From Aquimarina sp. AU58 (lineage in GTDB: Bacteria > Bacteroidota > Bacteroidia > Flavobacteriales > Flavobacteriaceae), in NCBI RefSeq assembly GCF_900312745.1, contig NZ_OMPD01000011.1:1-64000 (forward strand): a stretch of 64,000 nt of DNA, written 5' to 3'. The number at the start of each line of letters is the position of its first letter. The first letter of the stretch is position 1. Positions 7,648-16,097 of this stretch are shown piece after piece. Made by a program: the position numbers and the translations under genes. The notes beneath the pieces are model-generated. The model was not told the origin of the DNA and did not search any database. It saw only the letters and a program-made list of their open reading frames with translations.

Positions 7648-8163
7648 TTACGTCCTTTTTTTTATCTTTTCAGAAATAAAAGCATTGATATCGTTCTCTA
7701 ATTGCTTTGGAATATTCTCGTCTTCTATCCATGTATGGATATCTCCTAAATACTCCATACCAAGATAATGTGCACTTTCTATAAATGGCATTGTAAAGCC
7801 TGTCTTTAATTCTGATCCAGAACCACAGCTTATCATTCCCATCTTTTTTCCTACTAACTTTTTTCCGGTTGTCTTTTCAATTTTTATACAATCCGTTATC
7901 CTGTCCATAAAAGTTTTCATGATTCCACTCATTGTATACCAATATACTGGTGTGGCAAAAATAAGAGTGTCATAGTTCTCAACGATCTCTTTTATTGTGG
8001 GTAGAAAGTCATCATCCCTATTCTTAAAATCATAATCAAAAGGTCCTATGTTTTTAGATTTCAAATCTATAATATCGAATCCGGTTCTTTCTTTTATAAA
8101 TAATGCTATTTTGTTAGTATTTCCATTACTTTTCGAACTTCCTTGTAGTATTACGCCTCTCAT
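7648..8163 (-). CDS. Flavodoxin-fold NAD(P)H-dependent oxidoreductase
   Basis: The 171-residue protein has an FMN phosphate-binding loop near the N-terminus (LQGSSKSNGNTNKIA), the TLIFATPVYWYTMSGIMKTFMDR region that packs on the flavin, and a GMISCGSGSE loop. It belongs to the flavodoxin-like fold/NADPH-dependent FMN reductase superfamily, cytosolic, probably reducing quinones or other small electrophiles. It stands alone, with its own upstream gap of about 130 bases and a terminator downstream. Confidence 0.85.
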   Translation of the reverse strand: MRGVILQGSSKSNGNTNKIALFIKERTGFDIIDLKSKNIGPFDYDFKNRDDDFLPTIKEIVENYDTLIFATPVYWYTMSGIMKTFMDRITDCIKIEKTTGKKLVGKKMGMISCGSGSELKTGFTMPFIESAHYLGMEYLGDIHTWIEDENIPKQLENDINAFISEKIKKRT

Positions 8164-8294
8164 ATTCTGGGTTTAAAGATTATAGAGCAAAGCTATTTTG
8201 TTTATATCACTTATCAAATAAGGGGCAAATTTTACCCTATAGTATTTGATAATCTAATTTAAAAACAGAAGAAAAACCGATACTTTAAAGTTGA

Positions 8295-8639
8295 TTATAC
8301 CATTGTTTTATTACAATAGGATGATTTTTCAAACTCTCTAAGGTTAATAGAAAGAATAGGTACATCGGGAAATATTGTTTTTAACGTGCTGACTATTTTT
8401 TTAGAAAGATCAGCTTTTTGATGATCATTTCTACCTTCCATCAGATTACCAAAAACATGAATAAAGTCATCTTTTGTATTTCCTACAGTGTAGTATTTAA
8501 AGGGGTTGATTCTTACTTTAATATCTCCAGCGGTAAAAAGCCCGGTAGCATCGGCCGCATTGTATACAGCTTGTATGATTTCTTCGGGTGATTTTAATTG
8601 AATGATGTGTTCGGAGCAATCTAATATGAAATGCGGCAT
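8295..8639 (-). CDS. 5-carboxymethyl-2-hydroxymuconate isomerase (CHMI) family protein
   Basis: This 114-residue protein belongs to the tautomerase superfamily. It begins MPHFILDCS, so removal of Met would expose the catalytic Pro1. The KVRINPFKYYTVG segment and length fit CHMI. In homoprotocatechuate degradation CHMI isomerises 5-carboxymethyl-2-hydroxymuconate, but no other hpa gene is nearby, so the physiological substrate may differ. It is followed about 50 bases downstream on the same strand by the isolated left end of add. Confidence 0.8.
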   Translation of the reverse strand: MPHFILDCSEHIIQLKSPEEIIQAVYNAADATGLFTAGDIKVRINPFKYYTVGNTKDDFIHVFGNLMEGRNDHQKADLSKKIVSTLKTIFPDVPILSINLREFEKSSYCNKTMV

Positions 8640-8690
8640 GTACTATTTTATTAAAGGTTTAATTCTTGCTTTCTATACACGTATGGAAGT

Positions 8691-9710
8691 CTAATTATTT
8701 TGAAAATACGTTTCAACCTGTGCAATCTTTTTTTCTTTTTCTTTGTTAGATAACCAGCTTGCTTTGAAGCTGTTCTTAACTAATTCTGTAATTTGCTTTT
8801 TAGAAAGATTTAGTGCTTGAGCAATGCCTATGTAATTCTCGTTCATATATCCTCCAAAATAGGCTGGGTCATCAGAATTAATTGTTACTAATAAACCTTT
8901 ATCCATCATTTCTGGTAAAGGATATTTTTTTAAATCGTTAATCACTTTCAGTTCAAGATTAGATAAAGGGCATAATGTTAGTGGTATTTGTAAATTTGCT
9001 AGTTGTTTTACTAATCTATCATCTTCTAGACATCGGTTACCATGATCAATACGAGTTACTTTTAATAGATTAACAGCTTCCCAGATATATTCTGCAGGCC
9101 CTTCTTCTCCTGCATGAGCTACTGTTATAAAACCTTCTTCTTTTGCTTTAGCAAAAACACGTTCGAATTTTGAAGGTGGATTTCCTACTTCAGAAGAATC
9201 CAGACCAACTCCACTAATCCATTTTTTGTAAGGTAAAGCTTGTTGTAATGTTTCAAAAGCCGAAGCCTCATCTAGATGCCGTAAAAAAGATAGAATCAAC
9301 TTGTAGGTAATCCCCAGTTTTTCTCTCCCATCCTCTAATGCACGATAAATCCCTTTAATAACAGTGTCAAAAGAAATACCTCTATCGGTATGGGTTTGAG
9401 GATCAAAAAAAATCTCTGTATGCACAAGATTTTGTGTATGGACTTTGGTAAGATACGCCCAAGTGAGGTCATAAAAATCCTGTTCTTCGATCAATACATT
9501 GGCACCAGCATAATAGATGTCAAGAAATTCCTGAAGATTATTAAAACTATACGCTCTTTTTAACTCATCGACTGTAGAGTATTTGATTTCTTTATTGTTT
9601 CTTTTTGCAATTTTAAACATCAACTCAGGTTCGAATGTTCCTTCGATATGTAGATGAAGTTCTACTTTAGGTATGCCTTCAATAAATTTTTCAATTGAAA
9701 TATTACTCAT
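8691..9710 (-). CDS. add: Adenosine deaminase
   Basis: The 339-residue TIM-barrel hydrolase deaminates adenosine to inosine in purine salvage. Zinc ligands H19 and H21 are in VELHLHIEGT. HAGEEG supplies a zinc ligand and the catalytic glutamate, IDHGNRC another histidine, and NSDDPAYFGG the catalytic aspartates. Length matches bacterial ADA. Subgroup assignment to adenosine rather than adenine deaminase rests on the overall pattern and is less certain. It is monocistronic, with a large palindrome upstream at 9818-9862. Confidence 0.88.
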   Translation of the reverse strand: MSNISIEKFIEGIPKVELHLHIEGTFEPELMFKIAKRNNKEIKYSTVDELKRAYSFNNLQEFLDIYYAGANVLIEEQDFYDLTWAYLTKVHTQNLVHTEIFFDPQTHTDRGISFDTVIKGIYRALEDGREKLGITYKLILSFLRHLDEASAFETLQQALPYKKWISGVGLDSSEVGNPPSKFERVFAKAKEEGFITVAHAGEEGPAEYIWEAVNLLKVTRIDHGNRCLEDDRLVKQLANLQIPLTLCPLSNLELKVINDLKKYPLPEMMDKGLLVTINSDDPAYFGGYMNENYIGIAQALNLSKKQITELVKNSFKASWLSNKEKEKKIAQVETYFQNN

Positions 9711-9817
9711 AATAGTCTTATGTTTTTTAATAGCATGATCATCTCAAGATCTACACTATGAAGTAATTTAAACTTTTTTCAATTCGCTATAAAAATGCTC
9801 TTTTTCACTTAGTTTTT

Positions 9818-9862
9818 GTCTTTTTCTTACTTCGTAGCACTGCTACGAAGTAAGAAAAAGAC
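9818..9862. repeat. Perfect 45-base palindrome
   Basis: Two perfect 22-base arms flank a single centre base (9840), in the gap between uvrB and add. The arms carry CTTTTT/AAAAAG ends, so it can form a strong hairpin or cruciform. It could terminate uvrB transcription, though no extra T tract follows on that strand. Confidence 0.8.
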
Positions 9863-9939
9863 TTTAATTGATCAAAAAATAACTATTTTTCGCCAGAATC
9901 AAAAAAGTTTAAATCTCTTCTATAATTATATCGCAAAAA

Positions 9940-11946
9940 TTACACTTTTTGATCCTGTATCTTATTTTGCAACATTTTGATCTCGTCTCGCAATCGTGCT
10001 GCAGTCATAAAATCTAATTCTTTAGCGGCTTTTTCCATTTCCTTACGAACATTACGGATTCGTACTTCTAATTGTTCTTTGGTGTAGTAGGCTGTTTCTT
10101 CTTCAGCAGCTTGTAGGGTAGGAGCGTTTTCAAAAGTATAAGGTTCTACTTTTTTACCAGCTAAGGCATTATCCAGGGACTTTTTAATTGCAGTTGGTGT
10201 AATGCCATGTTTAGTGTTGTAAGCTATTTGTTTTTGTCGTCGGTATTCTGTATCATCAATAGTTTTTTGCATGCTATCTGTAATTTTATCTGCATACATA
10301 ATTGCTTTTCCGTTTACATGCCTTGCTGCTCTACCAACGGTTTGTACTAATGATCTTTTGTTTCTTAAAAAACCTTCCTTATCAGCATCCAGAATGGCTA
10401 CCAATGATACTTCGGGAAGATCTAACCCTTCTCGCAATAAGTTTACTCCTATCAATACATCAAAAATACCTTTTCGTAGATCTTGCATAATTTCTACCCG
10501 TTCTAATGTATCTACATCACTGTGGATATATCTGCAACGAATATCGATTCTAGTTAGATATTTTGTTAATTCCTCTGCCATTCTTTTGGTTAGTGTGGTA
10601 ACAAGGATACGCTCGTCTAAATCAATTCGCTTTTGCATCTCTTCGATGAGATCATCAATTTGATTTAAGCTAGGGCGAACTTCTATTACAGGATCTAATA
10701 ATCCTGTTGGTCTAATGATTTGTTCTACATAGGTTCCTTCACTTTTTTGTAATTCATAATCTGCAGGTGTAGCACTGATATACATAACCTGATTTTGGAT
10801 CGCTTCGAGTTCTTCAAACTTTAAAGGCCTATTATCCATTGCTGCAGGAAGTCTGAAGCCATATTCTACCAGGTTTTCTTTCCTGGAGCGATCACCGCCA
10901 TACATGGCGTGTGTCTGAGGTATAGTGACATGACTTTCGTCAATAATCATTAAATAGTCATCAGGAAAATAGTCGAGTAAACAAAATGGTCGTGTACCTG
11001 GGTTTCTGCCATCGAGGTAACGAGAATAGTTCTCAATACCAGAACAGTAACCAAGTTCTTTAATCATTTCCAGATCAAAATTAGTGCGTTCTTCTAGTCG
11101 CTTTGCCTCCAGTGGTTTTCCGATTTCTTTAAAGTATTCTACCTGTTTTCCTAAATCAAGCGAAATTTGATCAATTGCATTATGTAATATATCGGGAGAG
11201 GTTACAAACATATTGGCTGGATAAATGTTCAATTGATCATATTTTTCAACAACAGTATTGGTTTGTACATCAAAAGATTCGATCTCTTCAATTTCATCTC
11301 CGAAGAAATGTACTCTAAATGCATCATCGGCATAGCTTGGGAAAATATCAACGGTATCTCCTTTTATTCTAAAATTTCCATGTTTAAATTCAGCCTCAGT
11401 TCTCGAATATAAACTTTGTACCAAGCGATGTAATAAAGCTGTTCTGGATACAAACTGTCCTGATTGTATCGAAATCACATTCTTCTTAAACTCTGCAGGA
11501 TTACCAATACCATATAAGCAAGATACAGAAGCGACAACCAAAACATCTCTTCTTCCGGATAAGAGCGAAGAAGTGGCGCTTAAACGTAGCTTTTCAATCT
11601 CATCATTGATTGATAAATCTTTTTCGATATAGGTTCCCGAAGTAGGAATATAAGCTTCTGGCTGGTAGTAATCATAATAGGAAACAAAATATTCTATAGC
11701 ATTCTTAGGAAAAAATTGTTTAAACTCAGAAAAAAGCTGGGCGGCCAATGTTTTGTTATGCGCCAATATTAAAGTTGGTCGCTGTACTTGTTGAATTACA
11801 TTAGCAGCAGTAAAAGTCTTTCCTGATCCTGTTACGCCTAAAAGCGTTTGATATTTTTCGTTAGATTCAATACCTTCAACCAATTGTCGTATTGCTTCTG
11901 GTTGATCCCCAGTGGGTTTGAATTCTGATTCCAATTCGAACTTCAT
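9940..11946 (-). CDS. uvrB: UvrABC excinuclease subunit B
   Basis: UvrB is the damage-verification helicase of nucleotide excision repair. Walker A GVTGSGKT is at residues 37-44, the YYDYYQPEAYIP beta-hairpin clamps DNA, IDESHV is the DEAD-like motif, and QTVGRAARHV is helicase motif VI. A C-terminal UVR motif (about 630-665) binds UvrC. I start at the ATG at 11946 (MKFELESEFKPTGDQP), the conserved family start; a GTG at 11964 would add six residues. The 668-residue length is normal. It appears monocistronic. Confidence 0.97.
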   Translation of the reverse strand: MKFELESEFKPTGDQPEAIRQLVEGIESNEKYQTLLGVTGSGKTFTAANVIQQVQRPTLILAHNKTLAAQLFSEFKQFFPKNAIEYFVSYYDYYQPEAYIPTSGTYIEKDLSINDEIEKLRLSATSSLLSGRRDVLVVASVSCLYGIGNPAEFKKNVISIQSGQFVSRTALLHRLVQSLYSRTEAEFKHGNFRIKGDTVDIFPSYADDAFRVHFFGDEIEEIESFDVQTNTVVEKYDQLNIYPANMFVTSPDILHNAIDQISLDLGKQVEYFKEIGKPLEAKRLEERTNFDLEMIKELGYCSGIENYSRYLDGRNPGTRPFCLLDYFPDDYLMIIDESHVTIPQTHAMYGGDRSRKENLVEYGFRLPAAMDNRPLKFEELEAIQNQVMYISATPADYELQKSEGTYVEQIIRPTGLLDPVIEVRPSLNQIDDLIEEMQKRIDLDERILVTTLTKRMAEELTKYLTRIDIRCRYIHSDVDTLERVEIMQDLRKGIFDVLIGVNLLREGLDLPEVSLVAILDADKEGFLRNKRSLVQTVGRAARHVNGKAIMYADKITDSMQKTIDDTEYRRQKQIAYNTKHGITPTAIKKSLDNALAGKKVEPYTFENAPTLQAAEEETAYYTKEQLEVRIRNVRKEMEKAAKELDFMTAARLRDEIKMLQNKIQDQKV

Positions 11947-12125
11947 GTATCTTTTCTTTTTCACAATAAAGATACTGAATCCAAAACCATTTATTTTTAA
12001 ATAATCATGACATTTAACAATTAAAAGGTCGCTTGTTTTTTTAGAAACCTTTTACAAGTATTAATAATTCAATCTAAAAGTTAAACAAAAATATTTTTTG
12101 CACGATTTTGAATTTAGGTAAATAT

Positions 12126-12584
12126 TTATTTGTTAAATACGTATTTGTTGACAGTGTTTTCGATTTCTTTAATAAGAAATATAAGTTCTTTAGGAATATT
12201 TTTAGTTCCTTTAATGCTAATAGTATCATTACAATATATCAATTTCTTTTGTGGCAAATCCCTTAAATTTGGGTTATATATTTTAGTTTTAAAATCTAAC
12301 TCAAGAAACTTATCATAAATTTCAATCACTTTTTTTTGAGAGATTGCTACAGTAGAATGGCCTATGATTTTTACATTTTTTTCACCAATAAATATTGCAT
12401 TACCTTTTATAGGCAAGACAAACTTGTAAGCAGGACATGCTCCAAAACATTCTCCTGTGATAAATGTTATAGAGTTATTATGTGGTTCGCTATAACTATT
12501 ATTACTTTGACAACCAATAAGGACAAATATTAAACTTAGTATTAGTAGTGACTTATATTTTGTTATTTTATAATGTATAGCCAT
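12126..12584 (-). CDS. DUF6438-type lipoprotein
   Basis: The 152-residue protein has a hydrophobic signal and lipobox (VLIGC, C25). After it comes the GECFGACPAYKFVLPIKGNAIF core resembling DUF6438, a small domain with a CxxxCP motif found in Bacteroidetes. Function is unknown. It lies alone downstream of the type IX cargo genes, with AT-rich sequence on both sides. Confidence 0.7.
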   Translation of the reverse strand: MAIHYKITKYKSLLILSLIFVLIGCQSNNSYSEPHNNSITFITGECFGACPAYKFVLPIKGNAIFIGEKNVKIIGHSTVAISQKKVIEIYDKFLELDFKTKIYNPNLRDLPQKKLIYCNDTISIKGTKNIPKELIFLIKEIENTVNKYVFNK

Positions 12585-13004
12585 TATGTGATAAGTTTTA
12601 AAAAATTAGGTGTCTTTTTATACAACAGTAAACTTTTAGAATACCCTATTTTTATTTACTTATAACTTTTTTGCAAATTCCTTTTTTATAAGTAGAAAAA
12701 ATAAGCTGTGAAGTTGTTGTAGGAACAAAGCTTTTTTTGTTGGTAAGGGGAGTAAATCAGTTTTAGTAATTTTTTTAAAAGGAAATTCTTTGTTGTTTAT
12801 TATCAATAAAAAGAAGATAGAAAACCTAAAAATATTTTATAATGATAATCTCTAGATTTAGAGATTCTAGGTGTGTTTTTTAGATATGAATCTGTAAAAG
12901 GGAATCATATATTATCATTTTTACAGTGTGATTCCTGATGGAAATATTTGTATAAAATTTTAGGTATAATCAATTCTAAGAATAAATCGGATATATTAAT
13001 ATTA
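12585..13004. other. Intergenic region, 420 bases
   Basis: AT-rich with no credible ORF. It contains a short inverted repeat (AATCTCTA/TAGAGATT, 12847-12866) and a weaker one (GGAATCA/TGATTCC, 12901-12935). Either might contribute to ending the upstream minus-strand transcript, but neither has a convincing T tract. Confidence 0.5.
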
Positions 13005-13530
13005 TTATCGAATCAAAGAGAAACTTCCGGTAAGAATTCTACCATCTTCTAATTCTACACGAAACCAATATTCGCTAGAAGGCATTAGTTGCCCATTAAA
13101 GGTCCCATCCCATCCAGGGGTACCTGCTCTTAGCTGCTTGATTAGTTTTCCGTAGCGATTAAATATAAAGATTAGTGAATTACCCATAATCTGGTTTGAT
13201 ATTCCTTCTACGTTCCAGGTTTCATGAAAACCATCTCCATTTGGAGTGAAATATTTTGGAAATCCAACCACCGAGATATCCTGAGAGGTTACAGGAACAC
13301 ATCCGTTTTTGTCTCTTACATACACCCTGTGAAACCCTGGAGGTACATTGATAAAGGTTGGGTCATCCTGATATGCACTCAAAACTCCATTTATCTCTAT
13401 TGCATATTCATAATTACCCAAACCTTCTGCATTAATGGTAACGGTATTATTATCTCTTGCATCATTGATATCGATAGACTGTATAGTCGCTACACTTGAT
13501 GCAATTACAGATACTGTTCTGGATTTGGAA
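13005..13530. repeat. 3' copy of near-identical 525-base tract
   Basis: Positions 13005-13530 align without gaps to 15572-16097 (offset 2567), with about twelve mismatches by eye. Beyond that the genes diverge sharply. This suggests recent duplication or gene conversion of the sorting-domain region. Confidence 0.85.
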
Positions 13531-15488
13531 CATCCTGTAAGTGTGCTGGTAACTTGAGCTGTATATGTTCCTGGCTGGTTCACAAAAATGGTTTGAGTAG
13601 TTTCATTAGTAGACCATAGAAAAGTGAAATCATTAGCATTACTACCAGATAATAAACCTGTATCTATTTCAATGTTTGTTTGGTTTTGGCATAAGAAATA
13701 TTGTGCTTCAGGTTCAATATTAGGTAAAGGATTAAGAAATAATTGTACTTGATTAATACCAAAACATTGATTGAGGTTTTCTACTCTAGCAAATACTATA
13801 TCTTGTCCTTGTGTTAATAAGGTGGTATTAGTTGTTGTTGTTATAGGATTAGATTCACTTAAAGCATCTGTTATAGTTTGATAATACATAACTGTTAAAT
13901 TAGGTGTAGTTATGCCAAGCAGTATCTGTGGATTAGCCAGTGAAAGATCAAATTCACGAAACCCATCTTCTGTACCGTCATCATCACATAATCTTAAAAT
14001 TGCATCATTTGCAGATGTAACACTTACTTCCAAGTCTAAAGTTGAAACCCTAAAACATCCATTAAGATCATCTGTAACACGAACGAATAATTGCTGATTT
14101 ATCGCAGTATTTTGGTATGTAGTTGTATTTGTAATAGCCGGAGTACCTGCATTTGCAGATGCGATATCTTCAAAGAATAATACAGATCTATTTGTTGTAC
14201 TTCCCGTAATCTGATTACTAGCTTCATTAAGATTAAAAAGAGTGATGCCATCTGTTGGATCCATGAATTCATCACATTGTATTAAAGAAATGGCATTTGC
14301 TACAGGCAAGGGGTTTACTTCTAAATTAAATTGAACAATACTAATGGTATTTATACATGGTTGTGTTGCGGCATATTGTGCTCTAACAAAAATCGTCTGA
14401 GGATTCACAGTATTTGTAAAAGGAGCGTTTTTATCTATAATACCAGTTCCAGTATTTGCATCAGTCAGAGACGAATGATATGTTATGATATTGATAGCAG
14501 GATCTAGTCCGTTAAGAATTTCATTGTCTTTATCTCTAAGTAAAAAAGAAACAAATCCATTTGTATCATTCCCATCATTGGCATTATCACATACCGTGAA
14601 TGGGGAAGGAGTGGTTATTTGCGGCCCAGGAATGGTTATCAATGTGAATGTATCAATGATAAAACAACCAGTAATTGTATTTTCTATGCGTACATGTATG
14701 GTTTCATTATTTTGAGTACTTAGATAAGGACTGGCTAAGGGTGAATTGTTAATGCTGGCATCTTCTTCGGTATTATGATATGAGATTGCTGTATTGGTTT
14801 GTGTTCCTAATATAGCAGCTGTATTACTATTTAAATCAAAATTTGTTCTTCCGTCACCAGAGTTTCCAATGACATCACATTCTGTAAGATCAAGATTTAC
14901 CGTAGTGCCTGCAGTATTAACAGGGCTATCTGGAAGTACTGCTGTACCGGTAAATGTAAGGTCAAAACCTCCATTCTGAGAAAAATTATCAATTAAAATA
15001 AAATACTCTTCTCCGGCTACGGCATCTATGGCACGTACAAACCCATTTCCGAGATTTCCGGGACCTTCGCTCAGATCCGTTTCAGTGCTATTGAGCCCTG
15101 TTAAGGTAGAGATTCCAGCCGCTGGAGGATTGGTAGAGGAGCATCGAATAGAACTACCTAAAGTAGAGCATGTAACATTAGGTCCGTAAACTGCAAAATC
15201 ATAATCTTCGGCAGTGCTTGAGGATTCTGGTGTTATGGTGAATGCTAGTGTTCCTGATTGAACAATATTAACTCGTAACCATAAACTTTGACTTTCTGTA
15301 AAAGAACAAGCAGGAGCATTGTTACCAGGTAATGCAAAATCGTTGGTACCTACACCGTTAGAGTTTAGCTCTAGATTAGTATCTCCGCAAACAATAATAG
15401 AATTAACACAATCGGTAGGTTCGTTTTGTGAATAACCGATAAAAAATACAGAAGTAAGAAGTAAAGTTAAAAGTAATTTTTTTTTCAT
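13005..15488 (-). CDS. Type IX secretion cargo with type B (CHU_C) C-terminus
   Basis: The 827-residue secreted protein starts with a signal peptide (about 1-20, ending GYSQN). The middle is a series of Ig-like or repeat segments with recurring C-D-x-DG-x-F-DL patterns. The last ~90 residues (VVGFPKYFTPNGDGFHETWN onward, ending GSFSLIR) form the gliding-motility-associated CHU_C domain, the type B sorting signal for the type IX system. It is likely a surface adhesin or matrix protein. The final ~175 residues are nearly identical to the neighbour at 15572, with only two or three substitutions, although the upstream parts diverge. Confidence 0.9.
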   Translation of the reverse strand: MKKKLLLTLLLTSVFFIGYSQNEPTDCVNSIIVCGDTNLELNSNGVGTNDFALPGNNAPACSFTESQSLWLRVNIVQSGTLAFTITPESSSTAEDYDFAVYGPNVTCSTLGSSIRCSSTNPPAAGISTLTGLNSTETDLSEGPGNLGNGFVRAIDAVAGEEYFILIDNFSQNGGFDLTFTGTAVLPDSPVNTAGTTVNLDLTECDVIGNSGDGRTNFDLNSNTAAILGTQTNTAISYHNTEEDASINNSPLASPYLSTQNNETIHVRIENTITGCFIIDTFTLITIPGPQITTPSPFTVCDNANDGNDTNGFVSFLLRDKDNEILNGLDPAINIITYHSSLTDANTGTGIIDKNAPFTNTVNPQTIFVRAQYAATQPCINTISIVQFNLEVNPLPVANAISLIQCDEFMDPTDGITLFNLNEASNQITGSTTNRSVLFFEDIASANAGTPAITNTTTYQNTAINQQLFVRVTDDLNGCFRVSTLDLEVSVTSANDAILRLCDDDGTEDGFREFDLSLANPQILLGITTPNLTVMYYQTITDALSESNPITTTTNTTLLTQGQDIVFARVENLNQCFGINQVQLFLNPLPNIEPEAQYFLCQNQTNIEIDTGLLSGSNANDFTFLWSTNETTQTIFVNQPGTYTAQVTSTLTGCSKSRTVSVIASSVATIQSIDINDARDNNTVTINAEGLGNYEYAIEINGVLSAYQDDPTFINVPPGFHRVYVRDKNGCVPVTSQDISVVGFPKYFTPNGDGFHETWNVEGISNQIMGNSLIFIFNRYGKLIKQLRAGTPGWDGTFNGQLMPSSEYWFRVELEDGRILTGSFSLIR

Positions 15489-15571
15489 TTGGGGTATTTA
15501 TATTGTCGGTCAAGATACTAATAAATAGAGAACTAGTTTAATATTCTCTATAAACTCTATGGTAAATATAG

Positions 15572-16097
15572 TTAACGAATAAGAGAGAAACTTCCGGTAA
15601 GAATTCTACCATCCTCTAATTCTACACGAAACCAATATTCGCTAGAAGGCATTAGTTGCCCATTAAAGGTCCCATCCCATCCGGGGGTACCTGCTCTTAA
15701 CTGCTTGATTAGTTTTCCGTAGCGATTAAATATAAAGATTAGTGAATTACCCATAATCTGGTTTGATATTCCTTCTACGTTCCAGGTTTCATGAAAACCA
15801 TCTCCATTTGGAGTGAAATATTTTGGAAATCCAACCACCGAAATATCCCGAGAGGTTACAGGAACACATCCGTTTTTGTCTCTTACATACACCCTGTGAA
15901 ACCCTGGAGGTACATTGATAAAGGTTGGGTCATCCTGATATGCACTCAAAACTCCATTTATCTCTATTGCATATTCATAATTACCCAAACCTTCTGCATT
16001 AATGGTAACGGTATTATTATCTCTTGCGTCATTGATATCGATAGACTGTATAGTCGCTACACTGGATGCAATTACAGTTACTGTTCTGGATTTAGAA
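15572..16097. repeat. Second copy of near-identical 525-base tract
   Basis: This is the partner of 13005-13530. It encodes the last ~175 residues of the neighbouring type IX cargo protein, including the whole sorting domain. Confidence 0.85.

Noticed and set aside
10271..10663. 130-codon plus-strand ORF inside uvrB
   Set aside because: Lies opposite conserved helicase motifs of uvrB; composition is that of an antisense frame.
12901..12935. GGAATCA/TGATTCC inverted repeat after the secretion cargo genes
   Set aside because: Seven-base stem with a 21-base loop and no T tract on the expected strand; too weak to call a terminator.
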